From the NCBI RefSeq assembly GCF_026914185.1, contig NC_070560.1, positions 93,501 to 157,500 of the forward strand: a stretch of DNA of 64,000 nucleotides, read 5' to 3'. The notes beneath the pieces are model-generated. The model was not told the DNA's origin, did not search any database, and saw only the letters and a list, made by a program, of their open reading frames with translations. Each line of letters starts with the position of its first letter. The first letter of the stretch is position 1. Of this stretch, positions 21,703-33,487 are shown in pieces. Origin of the DNA: Puccinia triticina (taxonomy: Eukaryota; Basidiomycota; Pucciniomycetes; Pucciniales; Pucciniaceae). The translations under genes were made by a program, and so were the position numbers.

Positions 21703-24700
21703 TCACAATTTTCTTTCAACCACGTTTTCATCTTTCAGCTTAGCCATATCCTTCTCAATCGTCCTGCGTCTCTCTTTTCGTCGCTTAGCATCATCATCGT
21801 CGATAGACGCGATGAAGCTTTGAGGTACCGGGAGAGGTCTGGGACTTCTGCCATCTGCTGCAATGCTAGAAGACGATGAGGACGATGAGAGCATGTGGCG
21901 ATGGTTACTTTGCCACGTAGCAGGTGAGTGAGAAGCACCTCCTAGTAAGGGTGATAGACCGGCCGGTTTGACTTGAGAACGAAGGCTTAGATTGTTGAAA
22001 GTGATGCTCGCGGGACGGTTCAAGGAACTCGAGAAATGATCAGTAGCATCGGTGGATCTGCGACTAGGGGCCATTCGGGTATTGTGGAGTGGCTCTGAAT
22101 CAGATTCTGGGGCGATCTTCAATTGCGCAATTATTTCGGTCTGGCTCCTGACCCGCTGCATGAACCAAGATATAAGAATTAGCAAAACATTGCGCCACTC
22201 ATTTCCGCATGTTCATCCAAGAATTACTTACAGCTTGCCACTTGGATAAGTCTGTTTTCGCATCACTTAACCGCTTTTCTTGTTGATCAATGATGTGATA
22301 TAACCGATTGAGCTCATCCTCCGTCGACTGATGATAATGATCATGATCGGATCGTTTGTTCGAAATAGACTGAAGAGGATGGGCAGCGACAGAGTTCTTG
22401 AGGTGCTCGAGCTGCGCTCTCAAGTCGCTAATTTCTCGGTTCTGGTCTTCGATTGTACTTTGGAGATCGACTATGGTTTCCATACTTTCGGCGGTAGTTT
22501 GTTGCCTTTGCCCGCTCGAGACGTTGGTCAGATGTGACTCTAGACCTTTGATGTGCGTTTCAAGTTTTGAATTACTTGCTTCAAGGTGCATAAGCTTTGA
22601 GTTATAATCTTCATGTAGTTTAGCGCTACTTGATTCACATTTCTCCCTCACAATTGAATCGATCTTCTCCATCAAGTCTTTCTCCCTCTCTTTCATCATT
22701 CCTAAATCTTCCTGGAATCGCGACGACATTCTTTCGAGCTTTTCCTGATGTATTTCTTGACTCGTTCGCTCGATTTTCATCTTCTCTAGATCGGCCTTCA
22801 ATTTTTCTGCCTCGCTCCGGAAAACTTGCAACTTTTTTTCCTGGGCCTCATTGGCCTGTCTTAATTCTTCGAGGTCTGATCGACGTTCAGCTTGTTCGAT
22901 TTTCGACTCACATTCATTTGTGAGAGACTTGAGATTTTCTTCCGCCTGAGCGCTTTGTTCATTCAGTAGCAATTCCAGGCTTTCTGCATGACCCTGAGCT
23001 TGGTCACGCTCTTGAATCAATTGCATCACTTCAAGCTCTTTCTCGTGAGATTTGTTTCGTTCCACAGAAAGCCGTTGTTCCAATTTTTCCAGCTTCGTGG
23101 TGAAACCAGACGTATCTTTCTGCAAAGCAGAGAGAGAGGTCAGTTGCTCCTCCAAGGTTCTGACCTTTTCGCTGTCTGCCAATCTAGCCGTTTTTTCGTC
23201 CTCCAGGGAGGCTTTTAATTCCACCATTTCGGCTTCAAGGGTCTTTACCTGCTCCGTCCTATCGCTTTCTAGCTGCTTGACATTTGCTTCGGCTGTGGCT
23301 TTTGTAAGCATTAAATCTTCAACCTTCGACCCAACCTCCGATAGTTCCGTTTCGAGTGCAGAAATGCGGCTTTGAAGAGTTTCGACCAATCGTTCCTTCT
23401 CGTCCTTCAAAACCGTGAGAGTACCGATCTTTTGTTGAGCTTCAGATAGCTCAGTCTCTAGTTGGGCAATACGGACAACCTGATCTTGAATGGGTTCGTC
23501 TTTTGAGGTATGTTCCGCAGTCAATTCTTCAACCTTGGCTTTCGCTTCAGACCGCTCGGCATCTAGCTTTTCGATTTGCTGTTTCTGCGATAAAATGCAA
23601 TCTTCTTTGTCTTGACGCAGAGAATCGATTTGACTTTCGAACATCGTCTTCAGTTTCTCTATCTGTTCTTCAGCTTGAGAGCGTTCCGATTCCAGTTCCT
23701 CGATTTTTTTCTCCTGGGCCGATATGCGATCAGACTTCTCTCGCAAGGAAGATTCAAGTTCGCCGAACCCGGTATCAGCTTCCGCGCGAGCAGCTCGTAG
23801 TTTTTCCATTTCTTCCTGCTGGGCTAAGAATTGATCTTCTTTTTCTTTCCGCAAGGATTCTAATTCTGCCTGGAGCGTAGTCTTGAGGGTTTCGCATTTG
23901 GTCTCCGCGTCCGTGCGTGCAGCTTGCAGCTTGGCAATCTGCTGCTGAGATGACTCATGGTCTCCATTCGCCTCAGTCCCCACTTGTGATTGGAGTTTTT
24001 TCTCGGTTTCCAATTGCACAATCCGTTCTTTTTGAATCGAGATGGTATCCTCGTTATCCTTTCGTAAACGAGCTGATTTGGCTTCTTGAGATTGGAGTTC
24101 CTTAACTTGCACCTGGGCCTCGGATTTCTCATTTTCTAACTTCGAGATCAGGTCCTGAGTTTCTTGCTGCTGCTGCTGTTGTGCAGCGCTGAAATCCTCT
24201 TTCTCTTTTCGCAAAGTTGATAATTCGGATGTAAGTTGGGCATGGGTTTCATCGGCTCGTTGCTGAAATTGAGCTTTGTCGCCTTCTAACTTTGAAATTT
24301 GGTCTCGCAAGGTCGAAATCAGTTGATCATTTTCTTGTGTTCTTGCTTTACTTTCCTCCAGCTGGGATTGTAGTTGATCGAGTTTGGCTTGCAGATCAGA
24401 TCTCTCGTTTTCGAACCGTGCAACTTGGTCATGTTGTGTCGAAGTTGAGACCTCTTTCTCTGCGCGTAGGGAGGTTACTTCTGATTCAAGTTTCGAAACT
24501 AGATCTTGCATCGCGCGTGACTGCGAGTCGATTTCTTCTTTGTCATTGGTGATGGTGCTCAACTCAGTCTCAAGAGTCGAGATTTTTGATTGAAGTGAAT
24601 CGTCAAGAGTCGATTTCAGTTGTTCATACTCAGTTTGTAGGCTCAGAAGTCGTTCCTCAAGGTTCTGCGATTGAGCATCTTCTAAAGTAGCCGTCAGTTC

Positions 24701-27204
24701 CTTGATCCGCTCTTCATGTGCCTCGAGCTGGGTCTTAAGAGTAGCCGTTTCACCTTCCGCTTCGGATAGCTTCGATCGACTGGACTCTCCTAGTTCACTC
24801 AGAGCTTTCTTCAGACTGTCCTCTTGTTCCTGGAAACTGCTGGCCAACTGAGTCTTCAACTCCTCGAGTTCAGCTTGCTTGGATTGTTCTAGCACACTCA
24901 TGGTATGTTTTAGATCTTCGATTTCGGCCTTGTTTAAATCAACAGCTTGTCGGTGTTCCAATTCCATCGCCTCTATTTCGTCTTCCAACGTTTTGATCTT
25001 CTTATCCTTTTCGCTCTCTTCTGTCATTCCCACCGGGAGGTTTTCTTTGTCGCCTTCGAAGGCTTGAATTTGCTCTTTCAACAATTCAAGTCCGGATGGC
25101 GAAAGTTGTTCCGGGGATCGTGATCTGTCTTGCTTCAACCCATCGAGCTCATGACGAAGACTTTCTAGCTCCTTTTCTAACTGGAGCTCGCGTTGAAATT
25201 GAGCTCGATTGTCTTCGTTCAGCTTGGAACCATTAGGTAAGTACCCAGTAGCAGAAGCACTGAGACCAATGCCCATCATTCCCAGCATCCCACCAACGTC
25301 AGTAACGCGACCCCTGTTTTTCTTCGGGGGTCGAAGGAGTTGGCCACTGACTATACGTCTTCTGGAAGGTGATACAGATCCTTGTAGACTGTTGGCTCGG
25401 CGAACATTTGATTCGATTGTATGAGAAGTTAAAATACGCCGATTGAGATGTTCGATTTGTTCTTGAAGTCGGATCCGTTCAAATCTCAGTCCCATCAGCT
25501 CGGACTCGGCTTTGGACTTCTCGGCATTCAATTCGGCCAAGGCGGGCACGGAGGTTGTGGTAATAGACAGTGCTTGAGAGTTCTGTTGAAGTTGAGTCTT
25601 GAGGGACATGATTTCACGCTGGTACGCTTGGAGAAGTGCCGACTTGTCATCGATTATCTGAAAAGGCAAATGATGAAGAATCACGTCAATTCCACGCTTG
25701 GATCAGTCGAAGAAAAAGACTGACAGTTCCACGCTCAGCCTTCGTGACAACCATCTTAGCACGCCGAGCAAAACTAACCGCGTCAGAAAACAGTGGGGCA
25801 TCCATCAGAACCGAGAATTTTATATTTCAAATTGAGTGGAAAAACAAACCGTAATGTGCTCAAGGTTTCCACAACACTTCGTGCGTCGGCAGAAATGGCA
25901 CAAATGACCACCACCTTGGCGTTACCGCTAAGACTAGTTTGAAGAAGTCTAGTTAACTTGCTATCCCGATAAGGTACATGCGCTTCGCGCCGTGAGAGCT
26001 TGGAAATCACGTTCGATAGGGCAAGCAAAGATTTGTTGATAAAAGCCCCTTCTTTTCTCCGTTCGGTTGATGAGGCGGCAGATTCAGAACCAGCGAGATC
26101 AATCAGATTCAGGTGGGAAATTTGCGTAGGGGTTGTCTCGGTCACTGAGGAGGAGGTTTTAGAACGGGATTCGATAGTCTGTATAGATGATCACAAATAA
26201 GCAATTGATTGTGGAGTTAAGGACAGGAGAGGAGGGTGGATGATTGACCATAGTAAAAACTGTGTGACTTCTGGAGCTACGTTCATTCCAATCCGTGGCA
26301 CCAACATGTCTAGCCTTTTCGCCTCTGGTAAGTGCTTCGAGGACTTGCATCGGATGAGTGACCACTTCTTCCTTGATACCATTGACGTGTACTCGACCCT
26401 TGTTATTCTCATGAATCGTTAGTCGGTTGGTGATACCAGAGTGTTGATCGGCAGCCAGTAAATCTTTGAGGGCCTCGTTATAGATTTCGAGATAGGAGAC
26501 CCTTAGCAAGTATTCACGTTCCTGATCCGCAGCGATGAACGCAAAGACTTCAGCAATGGCCCTTGGGATCACGCCCAGTGTTTCATCATCGCCATCGTCC
26601 TTGGAACCAAGCATGGTGAACGTTTTCCCGCTTCCGGTTTGGCCGTATGCAAAGACTGTTGCGTTATAGCCATCCTTGATACAGCTCTCGACAATAGAGT
26701 GAACGCTAGATCGATAGAGATCGCCGGTGTTCGAGTAAGGATCGAAGATTTGGTCCAACTTGAATTCGTAACCTTCGGATCCATTGATGGATTCAGACGT
26801 GCCAGTGCCCCTACGATCGATAATTGGATGAGAGGGAGAGAGTGCGATTGAAGATTGAGTTCGGTCGATTGACCATGCACCGAATCGATTTGGGTTTTCC
26901 TTGGAGGACGACTGGCGATGCTGAGGGATAGGAGTATCGAGATCGATATCAGATAGAGGGCTTGATGGTATTGGCCGTATTCTGTTGGAAGGAGTAACCG
27001 ATCAGGGATCATATAGACTTTTCCCACTTTTTTCATCGTTAAGAATACTGACCTGACACAAACCGAGACGTTTTCGGTTTGATTGACAGATTGATTATCC
27101 GAGCCATTCGATTCGCGATTTCGCTGGGCTTGCTGGGATGGATGGCCTTGAGACGGTTCTCTGGAGCGGGGTAGACGGGCTTGAGAATGTTCCCTGGAGC
27201 GCAT
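21703..27204 (-). CDS. Kinesin with N-terminal motor and very long coiled coil (kinesin-7/CENP-E-like)
   Basis: Six exons join in phase: 27204-27053, 26981-26249, 26178-25850, 25773-25725, 25657-22232 and 22155-21703, giving 1,713 aa. It is a microtubule motor that hydrolyses ATP. The motor domain (about 47-415) begins VCVRIRP. It has the P-loop AYGQTGSGKTFTM (about 162-174), switch I NERSSRSHT near 280, switch II DLAGSE (322-327) and VPYRDSKLTRLLQ. The neck is TLRFARRAKMV. Motor-first order, this neck and YQREIMSLKTQL after it point to the kinesin-7 (CENP-E/Kip2-type) branch. A coiled coil rich in E, K, Q and L runs from about 430 to 1560. The tail of about 150 aa has a poly-Ser run and the basic KRRKERRRTIEKD. 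It is a host gene, intact by eye, between two large transposon nests. The antisense frames over the coiled coil are shadows. Confidence 0.93.
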
Positions 27205-28167
27205 GGTGTGGTGAAGTGGGAGACTGAGCTTGGCGAAAGAGTTATAGGGTATTTGGATCAGTTTGGTTTACGGGTCTATCATAATCCAGCAGCCTGCGAG
27301 AGTGGTCTTGCTGGTCATGAAGTGTAGGTTAGATGTTTCGGCCATCCAAGATGATATCTAAGAGATAGATAGGATGCTTACAAGATAGATAAATATTCAA
27401 ACAAACCTTGGTTCATGCATCAAATAAGAATCCCCAAGCTTTCCGAAGTGGTAGATGTTGATCAACTCCGACTCCGCCGACACGCCGCGCGGCAAACCCT
27501 CAACAGACCGTGAGGCCCCCGATCACCCCGAAGGAGCTCAGACCGCGTTCAAACGCCTGCTCGGGTGCTGTAAGTCCGGGCTGCTGTCCTCCTCTTACTT
27601 AACACAAGTCCGCCTGATGGGAGGCTCGCTGTGACTGGCGGCGAAGCCGTCCCTCTCTCTCCTACGGAGAACCATCCGGGCGGGGTCCCCTGGTCCTCCG
27701 TCCGGGAGGCTGACTGATCCATGTATGCACAGAGGTCCTCCCCAAGTTCCTGGCACTGCTTTATCCCAGCACGGCTTGCATGCTTCCAGGTGGCAAGGGC
27801 GTTCTCACAAAAAGTCCCATAGATGGCTGCAACATGATTTTGAGGTATCCTAGAGATGGGTTTGCCTCGATGGAAAGAATTCGTTTAGAGCTGAAGTAGT
27901 TGCTGGGGCAGCGAAGAGTGAACAGCTACAACGTTAAAGGAATGTAGAAAACATGGCAAAGCTCGTACAACTTCGTATCCGACAGTGGGCGTGGTAAAGA
28001 CGCCAGAAGCTATCCTGGAACCCCATCAGTTGTCGAGAGCACATGGGGAACAGTTCCTTTGTGTGGAGCATGCGTTGTTCATTTTTGGATGCTACCGAGC
28101 GTAACTCTGAAGAAGGGCCAATCAGCATGAGTAAGCGAGGTGGACCAGACAGGCTTGCAAGACTTAC
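27205..28167. other. Intergenic region upstream of the kinesin gene
   Basis: It holds the presumed kinesin promoter (no clear TATA box) and a copy of the GC-rich foldback repeat (27599-27711). Sequence just downstream of the eEF1A pseudogene (about 27934-28167) contains a GT-AG-like intron start but no recognised coding sequence. Confidence 0.45.
27599..27711. repeat. Second copy of the GC-rich foldback repeat
   Basis: acacaagtcc ... ggcggcgaagccgtcc ... ccgggcgggg ... cctccgtccgggagg matches the separated pieces at 8511-8580 and 8968-9029 in the KDZ element. The family is thus dispersed and able to fold on itself. Confidence 0.7.
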
Positions 28168-28359
28168 CCTTCTTGGCACCGGCCTTAACAGCAGCCTTGG
28201 TGACCTTTCCGGCTTGGCCATCGGTCTTCTCGACGCTCTTGATGACACCGACAGCGACTGTCTGTCTCATGTCACGGACAGCGAATCGACCAAGAGGAGG
28301 GAAGTCGGCGAAAGGCTCGACACACATGGCCTTGGAGGGAACCATCTTGACCAGACAGG
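28168..28359 (-). pseudogene. eEF1A C-terminal fragment (interrupted by the copia insertion)
   Basis: On the minus strand the frame encodes [33 protein letters not shown] and KSVEKTD followed by an Ala/Lys tail. This is the conserved C-terminus of translation elongation factor 1-alpha, which delivers aminoacyl-tRNA to the ribosome. A GT donor (gtaagt) follows at 28167. The upstream part of the gene lies at 50666-50775 on the far side of the copia element; across the junction (one target copy removed) the frame reads SGDACLVKM. The upstream piece lacks about 60 expected residues, so this is a pseudogene copy and not the working gene. Confidence 0.85.
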
Positions 28360-28481
28360 TGAAGTGACTCAGGTGACAATGATGATAATAATAGCACTCA
28401 CAGCCCGGACAGAGTCCGGGATGTGGAAGATACCGCGACTGCGGCGAGGCTCAGAGTGCGTAGCCCAATGGGGCTACAACA
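28360..28481 (-). repeat. Copia 3' LTR (122 bp)
   Basis: On the minus strand it runs TGTTGTAGCCCC ... GTCACTTCA and is identical to 50544-50665. It contains an internal hairpin, cccggacagagtccggg. It is unusually short for an LTR. The open frames across it are not genes. Confidence 0.94.
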
Positions 28482-28494
28482 CCCCCCCTCTCGC
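28482..28494 (-). promoter_or_regulatory. Copia polypurine tract
   Basis: On the minus strand GCGAGAGGGGGGG directly precedes the TGTTG start of the 3' LTR. Confidence 0.75.
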
Positions 28495-28613
28495 CGCAGG
28501 CCCGGTACTACCTACAAGTAAAATCAAAGAAAGAAGAAATAAAACAAGGAAACAATTGAAGAAGAAAAAAATAAGGACCAGAGAGGAACACTGACTCAGG
28601 GCGCAAAAAGGAA

Positions 28614-31589
28614 CTAGCTAGACATGATTCTATTTCTCAATGTGACAAAATTATCGGGGGTCATGCACTTGGTAAAAATATCAGCTAGCTGGTCCTTCGT
28701 ACCTACCCATTGAAGCGACGTCTTTTTTTGAAAAAGTGACTCATTCGTGATGTAGAAGTCACGGTCAGTATGGTGTGTTCTCTTGTTGGACGTGTCATCC
28801 GTCGACACCTTAATCGCCGATTGGTTATCGCAAAACAGATGACCCACATAATCCCTCTTCAGAACATCCCTCAGCAAATGTCTCACCCAGAGTGTCTGGC
28901 GCGTGGCTACTCCCAGTGCCATGTATTCCGCGTGACAAGTGGACGACGCCACTGATTGTTGTCGCCGTGAGACCCAAAGAACAGGGCAATTTAAAAAGGT
29001 GATTAGTACACCATAAGAGGAACGGGAGAACTCTCCTCCCCATGACGCATCTGCAAAAGACTTAAGTTCAAGATGATCAGCAGACGGGAACAAGTTCAAG
29101 CGCAGGTCTTTAGTTGTGGCCAGATAATTGGTGAGGTGCGTTACCCCTTTCCAGTGCAAGACTCCCGGTTTTGCCGCAAAACGCGCCAGATAATTGACTG
29201 CAAAGCAAATATCTGGCCGCGTCCCCACCACGAGATAGCTCAGGGAGCCTATCACTGAGAGATACCGGCCTGAGTATTCTTGCACACCATCCACATCTGT
29301 CGTCGCGTTGTATCCCACAGGCAGAGGGGTCGACGCTTTCGAATAACCGTCCCAGTGGCCGTCCAAAACCGCTGACACCAGTCCCTCTTGAAAAAGCGCG
29401 AAACCCCTAGGCGATCGGACAACATTTAGACCAACGATTGTGTCGAGGGAGTGAGACCGCTTGATCTTGAGGATGTCTTTCAGGTCGTCCTCCAGGCGTT
29501 TCAGCAGCGTCGGGTTCGACGCCGTAACTACTCCGTCGTCCACGTGCAACCACACTACTCCCTTCTCATCAGGGTGACGAAGGATGTAAAGGCTGTTATC
29601 GTACTGAGAGGGCGAGTATCCAAACTTGTCCAGCACGTTTTTAAGGTGTAGCCACCAGCACCGAGCTGCTTGCTTCGTGCCATAAAGCGCCTTTTGAAGC
29701 AGGAGGGCATGTCCTGGGGCCGTCTCCATTCCTTCTGGCGGTTTAACCCAGACTTCTTCGTCGATCGGCGAGTTTAGGTAGGCAGCTACAAAATCGAAGC
29801 TGTGCACCGGCCAGTTATACGCCGCCGCCACCACCAACAGAAGTCGAAGTGATACAAAAGTAGCCGTCGGCGCAAACGTTGCGTTGAAGTCTTCTCCTTC
29901 AATTTGAGTAAACCCTTTCGCCACATAACGTGCTTTGAATCGCACTCCCGACCCATTGGTGTCCGGCTTCGTCGCAAACACCCAGCGTCCCCCAAGCGCT
30001 TTCTTATCCTCTGGTTTCAATTTCAGCACCCAGACCCGCATGCTCTCCAGGTTCGACAGCTCCACCGCAATAGCCTTTGACCACGCTTCCTTTTCCGGTG
30101 AGTTCATCGCCTGCTTGAAAGTCTTTGGTACGGAGATTGCATAGAATTGACAGAGACTAATGATCTTGTCAACAATAAGCTCCTGATTGGTAAACTCGAT
30201 TTCCTGGGAGAAATCGCCGAGTTGGAGAAGGTTCATGATGTAGTCAACAGATAGCTTTGGTCCTGGATCTGATTCGACCGTGCTTTCATCTACTTTCTTC
30301 ACCGGTCCACTCGTTGATTTCATCTCCGACAGGCTCGTTGGGAACCTGACCATTGCCGAGGTCACAAACTTCTTCTGAGACGGAATCCAAAAAAGCCACC
30401 CTTTGCTCTGTTCGAGGTGCGCTATCACATGACCTTCCAGAGCCCGCTCATCTAGTTTCTTCCGTTTTTCGTGCGGAATGTGGACGTATCCCATGCTCCC
30501 AAATACCCGGAAACTGTTGTACTGAGGTTTCCTCCCAAACATAGCCTCGTATGGTGTCTTGTCCCTGCTCACTTTGTTCGGCACTTGATTCAGAACATAG
30601 GTCGCCCATACGAAAGCGTAGCTCCAGAACTCATTCGACAACGGGCTGTCAATCAGAACCGTCCTCCCCATGTTGGCCACTGTTCTATTGAAACGCTTGA
30701 TCACCCCGTTTTGATAGTGATGGTATGGCAAGGCCTTCTCCGCAAGAATCCCTTTCTCCGCCAGGAAATTGCTCAACTTTTGGTTGACAAATTCGCCTCC
30801 GTTGTCGCTCCTGAGCGTCCCCAGTCTCTTTCCTGTCGCCTGTTCCAGGCGTACGATGGTGTCCATGATGTGCGCATTTGCCTCGGACTTCTGCTTCAAG
30901 ACTTTGACGAAAGCGTAGCCCGTCGCTACATCACACATGGTTAGTAGATACTTTCCGCCATCGATTGAATCGACTTGAAAGGGGCCCATGAGGTCCGCCG
31001 CCATGACATCCAGGCGCTCAACTTTCCTAAGGGTAGAACTCAGGGGGTTAACTTGGGTACTTTTGCTAATTGCACACACAGGACAATGAATCTTCCCAGG
31101 GGGTAGGTTTTCCGGCAGGCCGTGGCCGAGATCAAGTTTTATCAGTCTCCTTATATGTCTAAGGCTTGCATGACCAAAAGCCCTATGATAATACAGCAGG
31201 GTCTGTTCATCTTTGCTAAGCACCTCACTTTTCCACTGAAAGTTGGTTGATTTTCCCAACGGTTCCTTAAAGACTTCATCAGGCTTTGCCACTTTCACTT
31301 CAGAGGCAAGAATTAGGATGTCATTGCTGCCTGGGAGTTGAGCGGGAGGCTGCACATAGGATGGAACAGTCGGATAAACACTGGGAAAAGGAGAGCCTTT
31401 GATACGGTCGGAGGGAAAATCAGGAGGGGAAATGGGAGGGACAGAAGACAATGGTGAAGAAAAAAGAACATGACAATTGAGCGGTAGTCGAGAAATCACA
31501 GAGTCTGCCCTGATCATAGGGTATGGCATACACCATCGGTTTTTCGTTGGTTCAAACACGCAATCAAACAGACGCTCGCCAGTTGCTCA
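28614..31589 (-). pseudogene. pol: Copia pol: integrase, reverse transcriptase and RNase H
   Basis: The frame is continuous with the gag-protease frame upstream, broken by TGA at 31589-31587. The integrase zinc region is HRAFGHASLRHIRR ... CPVC. The core has ADLMGPF and LRSDNGGEF, but the third catalytic position reads NGVIKRFNRT, with Lys where copia integrases have Glu (NGxxERxNRT), so strand transfer should fail. RT has FNATFAPTA, SFDFVAAYLNSP, KALYGTKQAARCWW and the WLHVDDG active site (HVDD instead of YVDD). RNase H has FADASWGG, STCHAEYMAL and CDNQSAIK, and it ends near MTPDNFVTLRNRIMSS. Only the stop and the E-to-K change look damaging. Confidence 0.93.
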
Positions 31590-32616
31590 AGAGATTTGAA
31601 AAGCATCTGCTGCGTTGTCATAGGCAACAAGAGCGTTAGCTTTACGGAGAGCTGCCATCGATATCAGAGTGGTCTTTGCTTGCTCACAATAAAGAACTTG
31701 TTGCAAGACGATGACGCTGCCGTCGGGAACCTGAAACTTCAGGTTCCCCATCCCAGTGATCGATGATCCGGGTCCATTGGTAGCTACAGAGACACCAATG
31801 GGTTTAGGGAGGGAACAGAAATCATGGAGAAGATACTTAGAACCGGTAAAACCATGAGAGGCTCCCGTATCAAAAATCGTGACTTCACTCACGAGGTCTT
31901 CTCCAAGGGCCATCAAATGAAAGTCGAGGTCATCCAGGTCATTGGGAAGACCGTTGACTTCCACAACTTGCGCCGTCACCCCCCCTCTTGCCGAAGATGT
32001 CGATGTTGGGTTGGATTGCTGAGTCGCCTGGCTATTGGCACGGCTTGCCGCCTGGTATCGTGGGCGGTAGTGATTGGCAAGCTGTCTGGCATGTTGCTGA
32101 TTTCTGGAGGGGGGGTTCATTGCTTGCCTAAAGTCGGCCCGCGGGAAGCGCGTGGAGTCGACCGCCATTCCACTGGGGAGGTGTCCGTAAATCGTTCCAA
32201 CAATTGTGCCGATTGCCTGACCCGTCCTTCTGTTTGCTGTCCCTGCCTTCTTGCCTTCCGGGCAGTTTCGAGCGTAATGGTTCTCGCCTCTACACTGGAA
32301 ACACTTGTGGGCCGTTAGCGCATAAAAGTCGAGCGCATCAACCCAGTCCTCCTCGTCTACGTCTGTGAGGAAAGACAATACATCAAACACTTCAGACTCT
32401 TGGGTAGATACCACCAGACTCGACGGCGGATTTGATGTCACAAAAGCCGGACCGCTGCCCGACACTGATTCGACTAGGTGCTTGTGTTGGTCTTTGCATA
32501 TGTCGAGTTGCTTCATGATGTTTTCAAAGGTCGGACACTTCCCCGCAGGATTGTTTTGTACTATTTGTTCGACGCGGAGCTCAAAAGCCGTCTTGTATGG
32601 CGCCGACAAGTCCATA
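31590..32616 (-). pseudogene. gag: Copia gag C-terminal part with zinc knuckle and protease
   Basis: It continues the gag frame after the CACTA insertion, starting at the codon restored as ATG/Met (32615-32613). The zinc knuckle CFQCRGENHYARNCP (C-x2-C-x4-H-x4-C) lies near residue 113 of this piece. The retropepsin site FDTGASHGF is near 248. A TGA at 31589-31587 separates protease from integrase in the same frame. The ATG at 32615 was created by chance codon use and is not a true start. Confidence 0.9.
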
Positions 32617-32744
32617 CACTACAAACTTTTATTATTTCGCCCAAAAAAAAAAAATAAAAAAAAAAGTGGGTAAAATAATGGTAAAAAAAAATAAAAAAAC
32701 ATATTATTAGGATCCAATTTTTTCCCTTTGTATTTCACATCCTT
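32617..32744 (+). repeat. CACTA left terminal inverted repeat
   Basis: About 128 bp match the right end inverted with a few A-run length differences: the CACTA end, a gcccaaaa A-tract, gtgggtaaaataatgg, then ggatccaattttttcccttt and cacatcct. Confidence 0.95.
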
Positions 32745-32802
32745 CCCCCACACAGCTTTATGTTTTTTTTTTCTGTAACTCTCCTTCTCAATCTCATGTA
32801 CA

Positions 32803-32937
32803 TTTGATCATTTTATCTCAGTGTAATTTCTTGTATCTCAAATACAAGTTCATGCCTTTTTTTGTGTAAATATCTGTCACATTTTTCTTATGTACATTTC
32901 ATCATGTTATCTCAGTGTAATTTTTCAACAGTAATCA
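32803..32937 (+). repeat. CACTA subterminal direct repeats
   Basis: The text catttgatcattttatctc / catttcatcatgttatctc, each followed by agtgtaattt, occurs twice about 75 bp apart. A cttgtatctcaaatacaagt segment between them is echoed in inverted form near 48833. Subterminal repeats are known transposase-binding sites in CACTA elements. Confidence 0.7.
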
Positions 32938-33487
32938 AATATAAATTTATAAATTATAATCTACTGAAAATCTGAGGTTTGAAGTGCCGATGCAAATAAA
33001 TTTCTTGTTTCTTGAACTCCCTCTTACTTTAAAGTTAGAGTGATGGTTAAACTAACAAGAGGCGATCATTGCGAAAATCTGCCTGCACAGACATGTTTCA
33101 ATCCAAAAAGAGATTTCTAAACTATATATACATACACAACTTCCTAAATACACATGGAAAAAGACGGGCGGAGCAGAGGAGGATGAGCGCAGTGAAATTG
33201 AAAATATCGGCATGTCTAGCTGGTGCATGTTCGTGAGACTTCACAACATTGTTACAATCCGGAAGGCACACTTCTTGCTCCTAGATGTAAAAGAAACGTG
33301 CCTATGTTCATAAAGGAAAATTAGAGTTCTATAAATCTGAATAAGAATACTGACTTGTATTGTATGGCTGATGCCATTCGCGGTTTGGCCGATAATGTGG
33401 TGACATTGATTGACGGCTGTTGCTGCTTATTGAAACTGTACCTTAAATGTTTGAGGGAATGAGGTTATAATCTTCCAAGCTGATCAA

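Noticed and set aside
22331..25723. Many plus-strand open frames opposite the kinesin coiled coil
   Set aside because: Antisense shadows of a Glu/Lys/Leu-rich coding exon; no splice or domain support.
28043..28594. 183-aa plus-strand open frame
   Set aside because: It is antisense to the eEF1A fragment and runs through the copia LTR.
31587..31589. TGA between copia protease and integrase as programmed readthrough or selenocysteine
   Set aside because: Its position is not a usual gag-pol junction and similar lone TGAs occur in unrelated elements here, so mutation is simpler. Not excluded without other copies.
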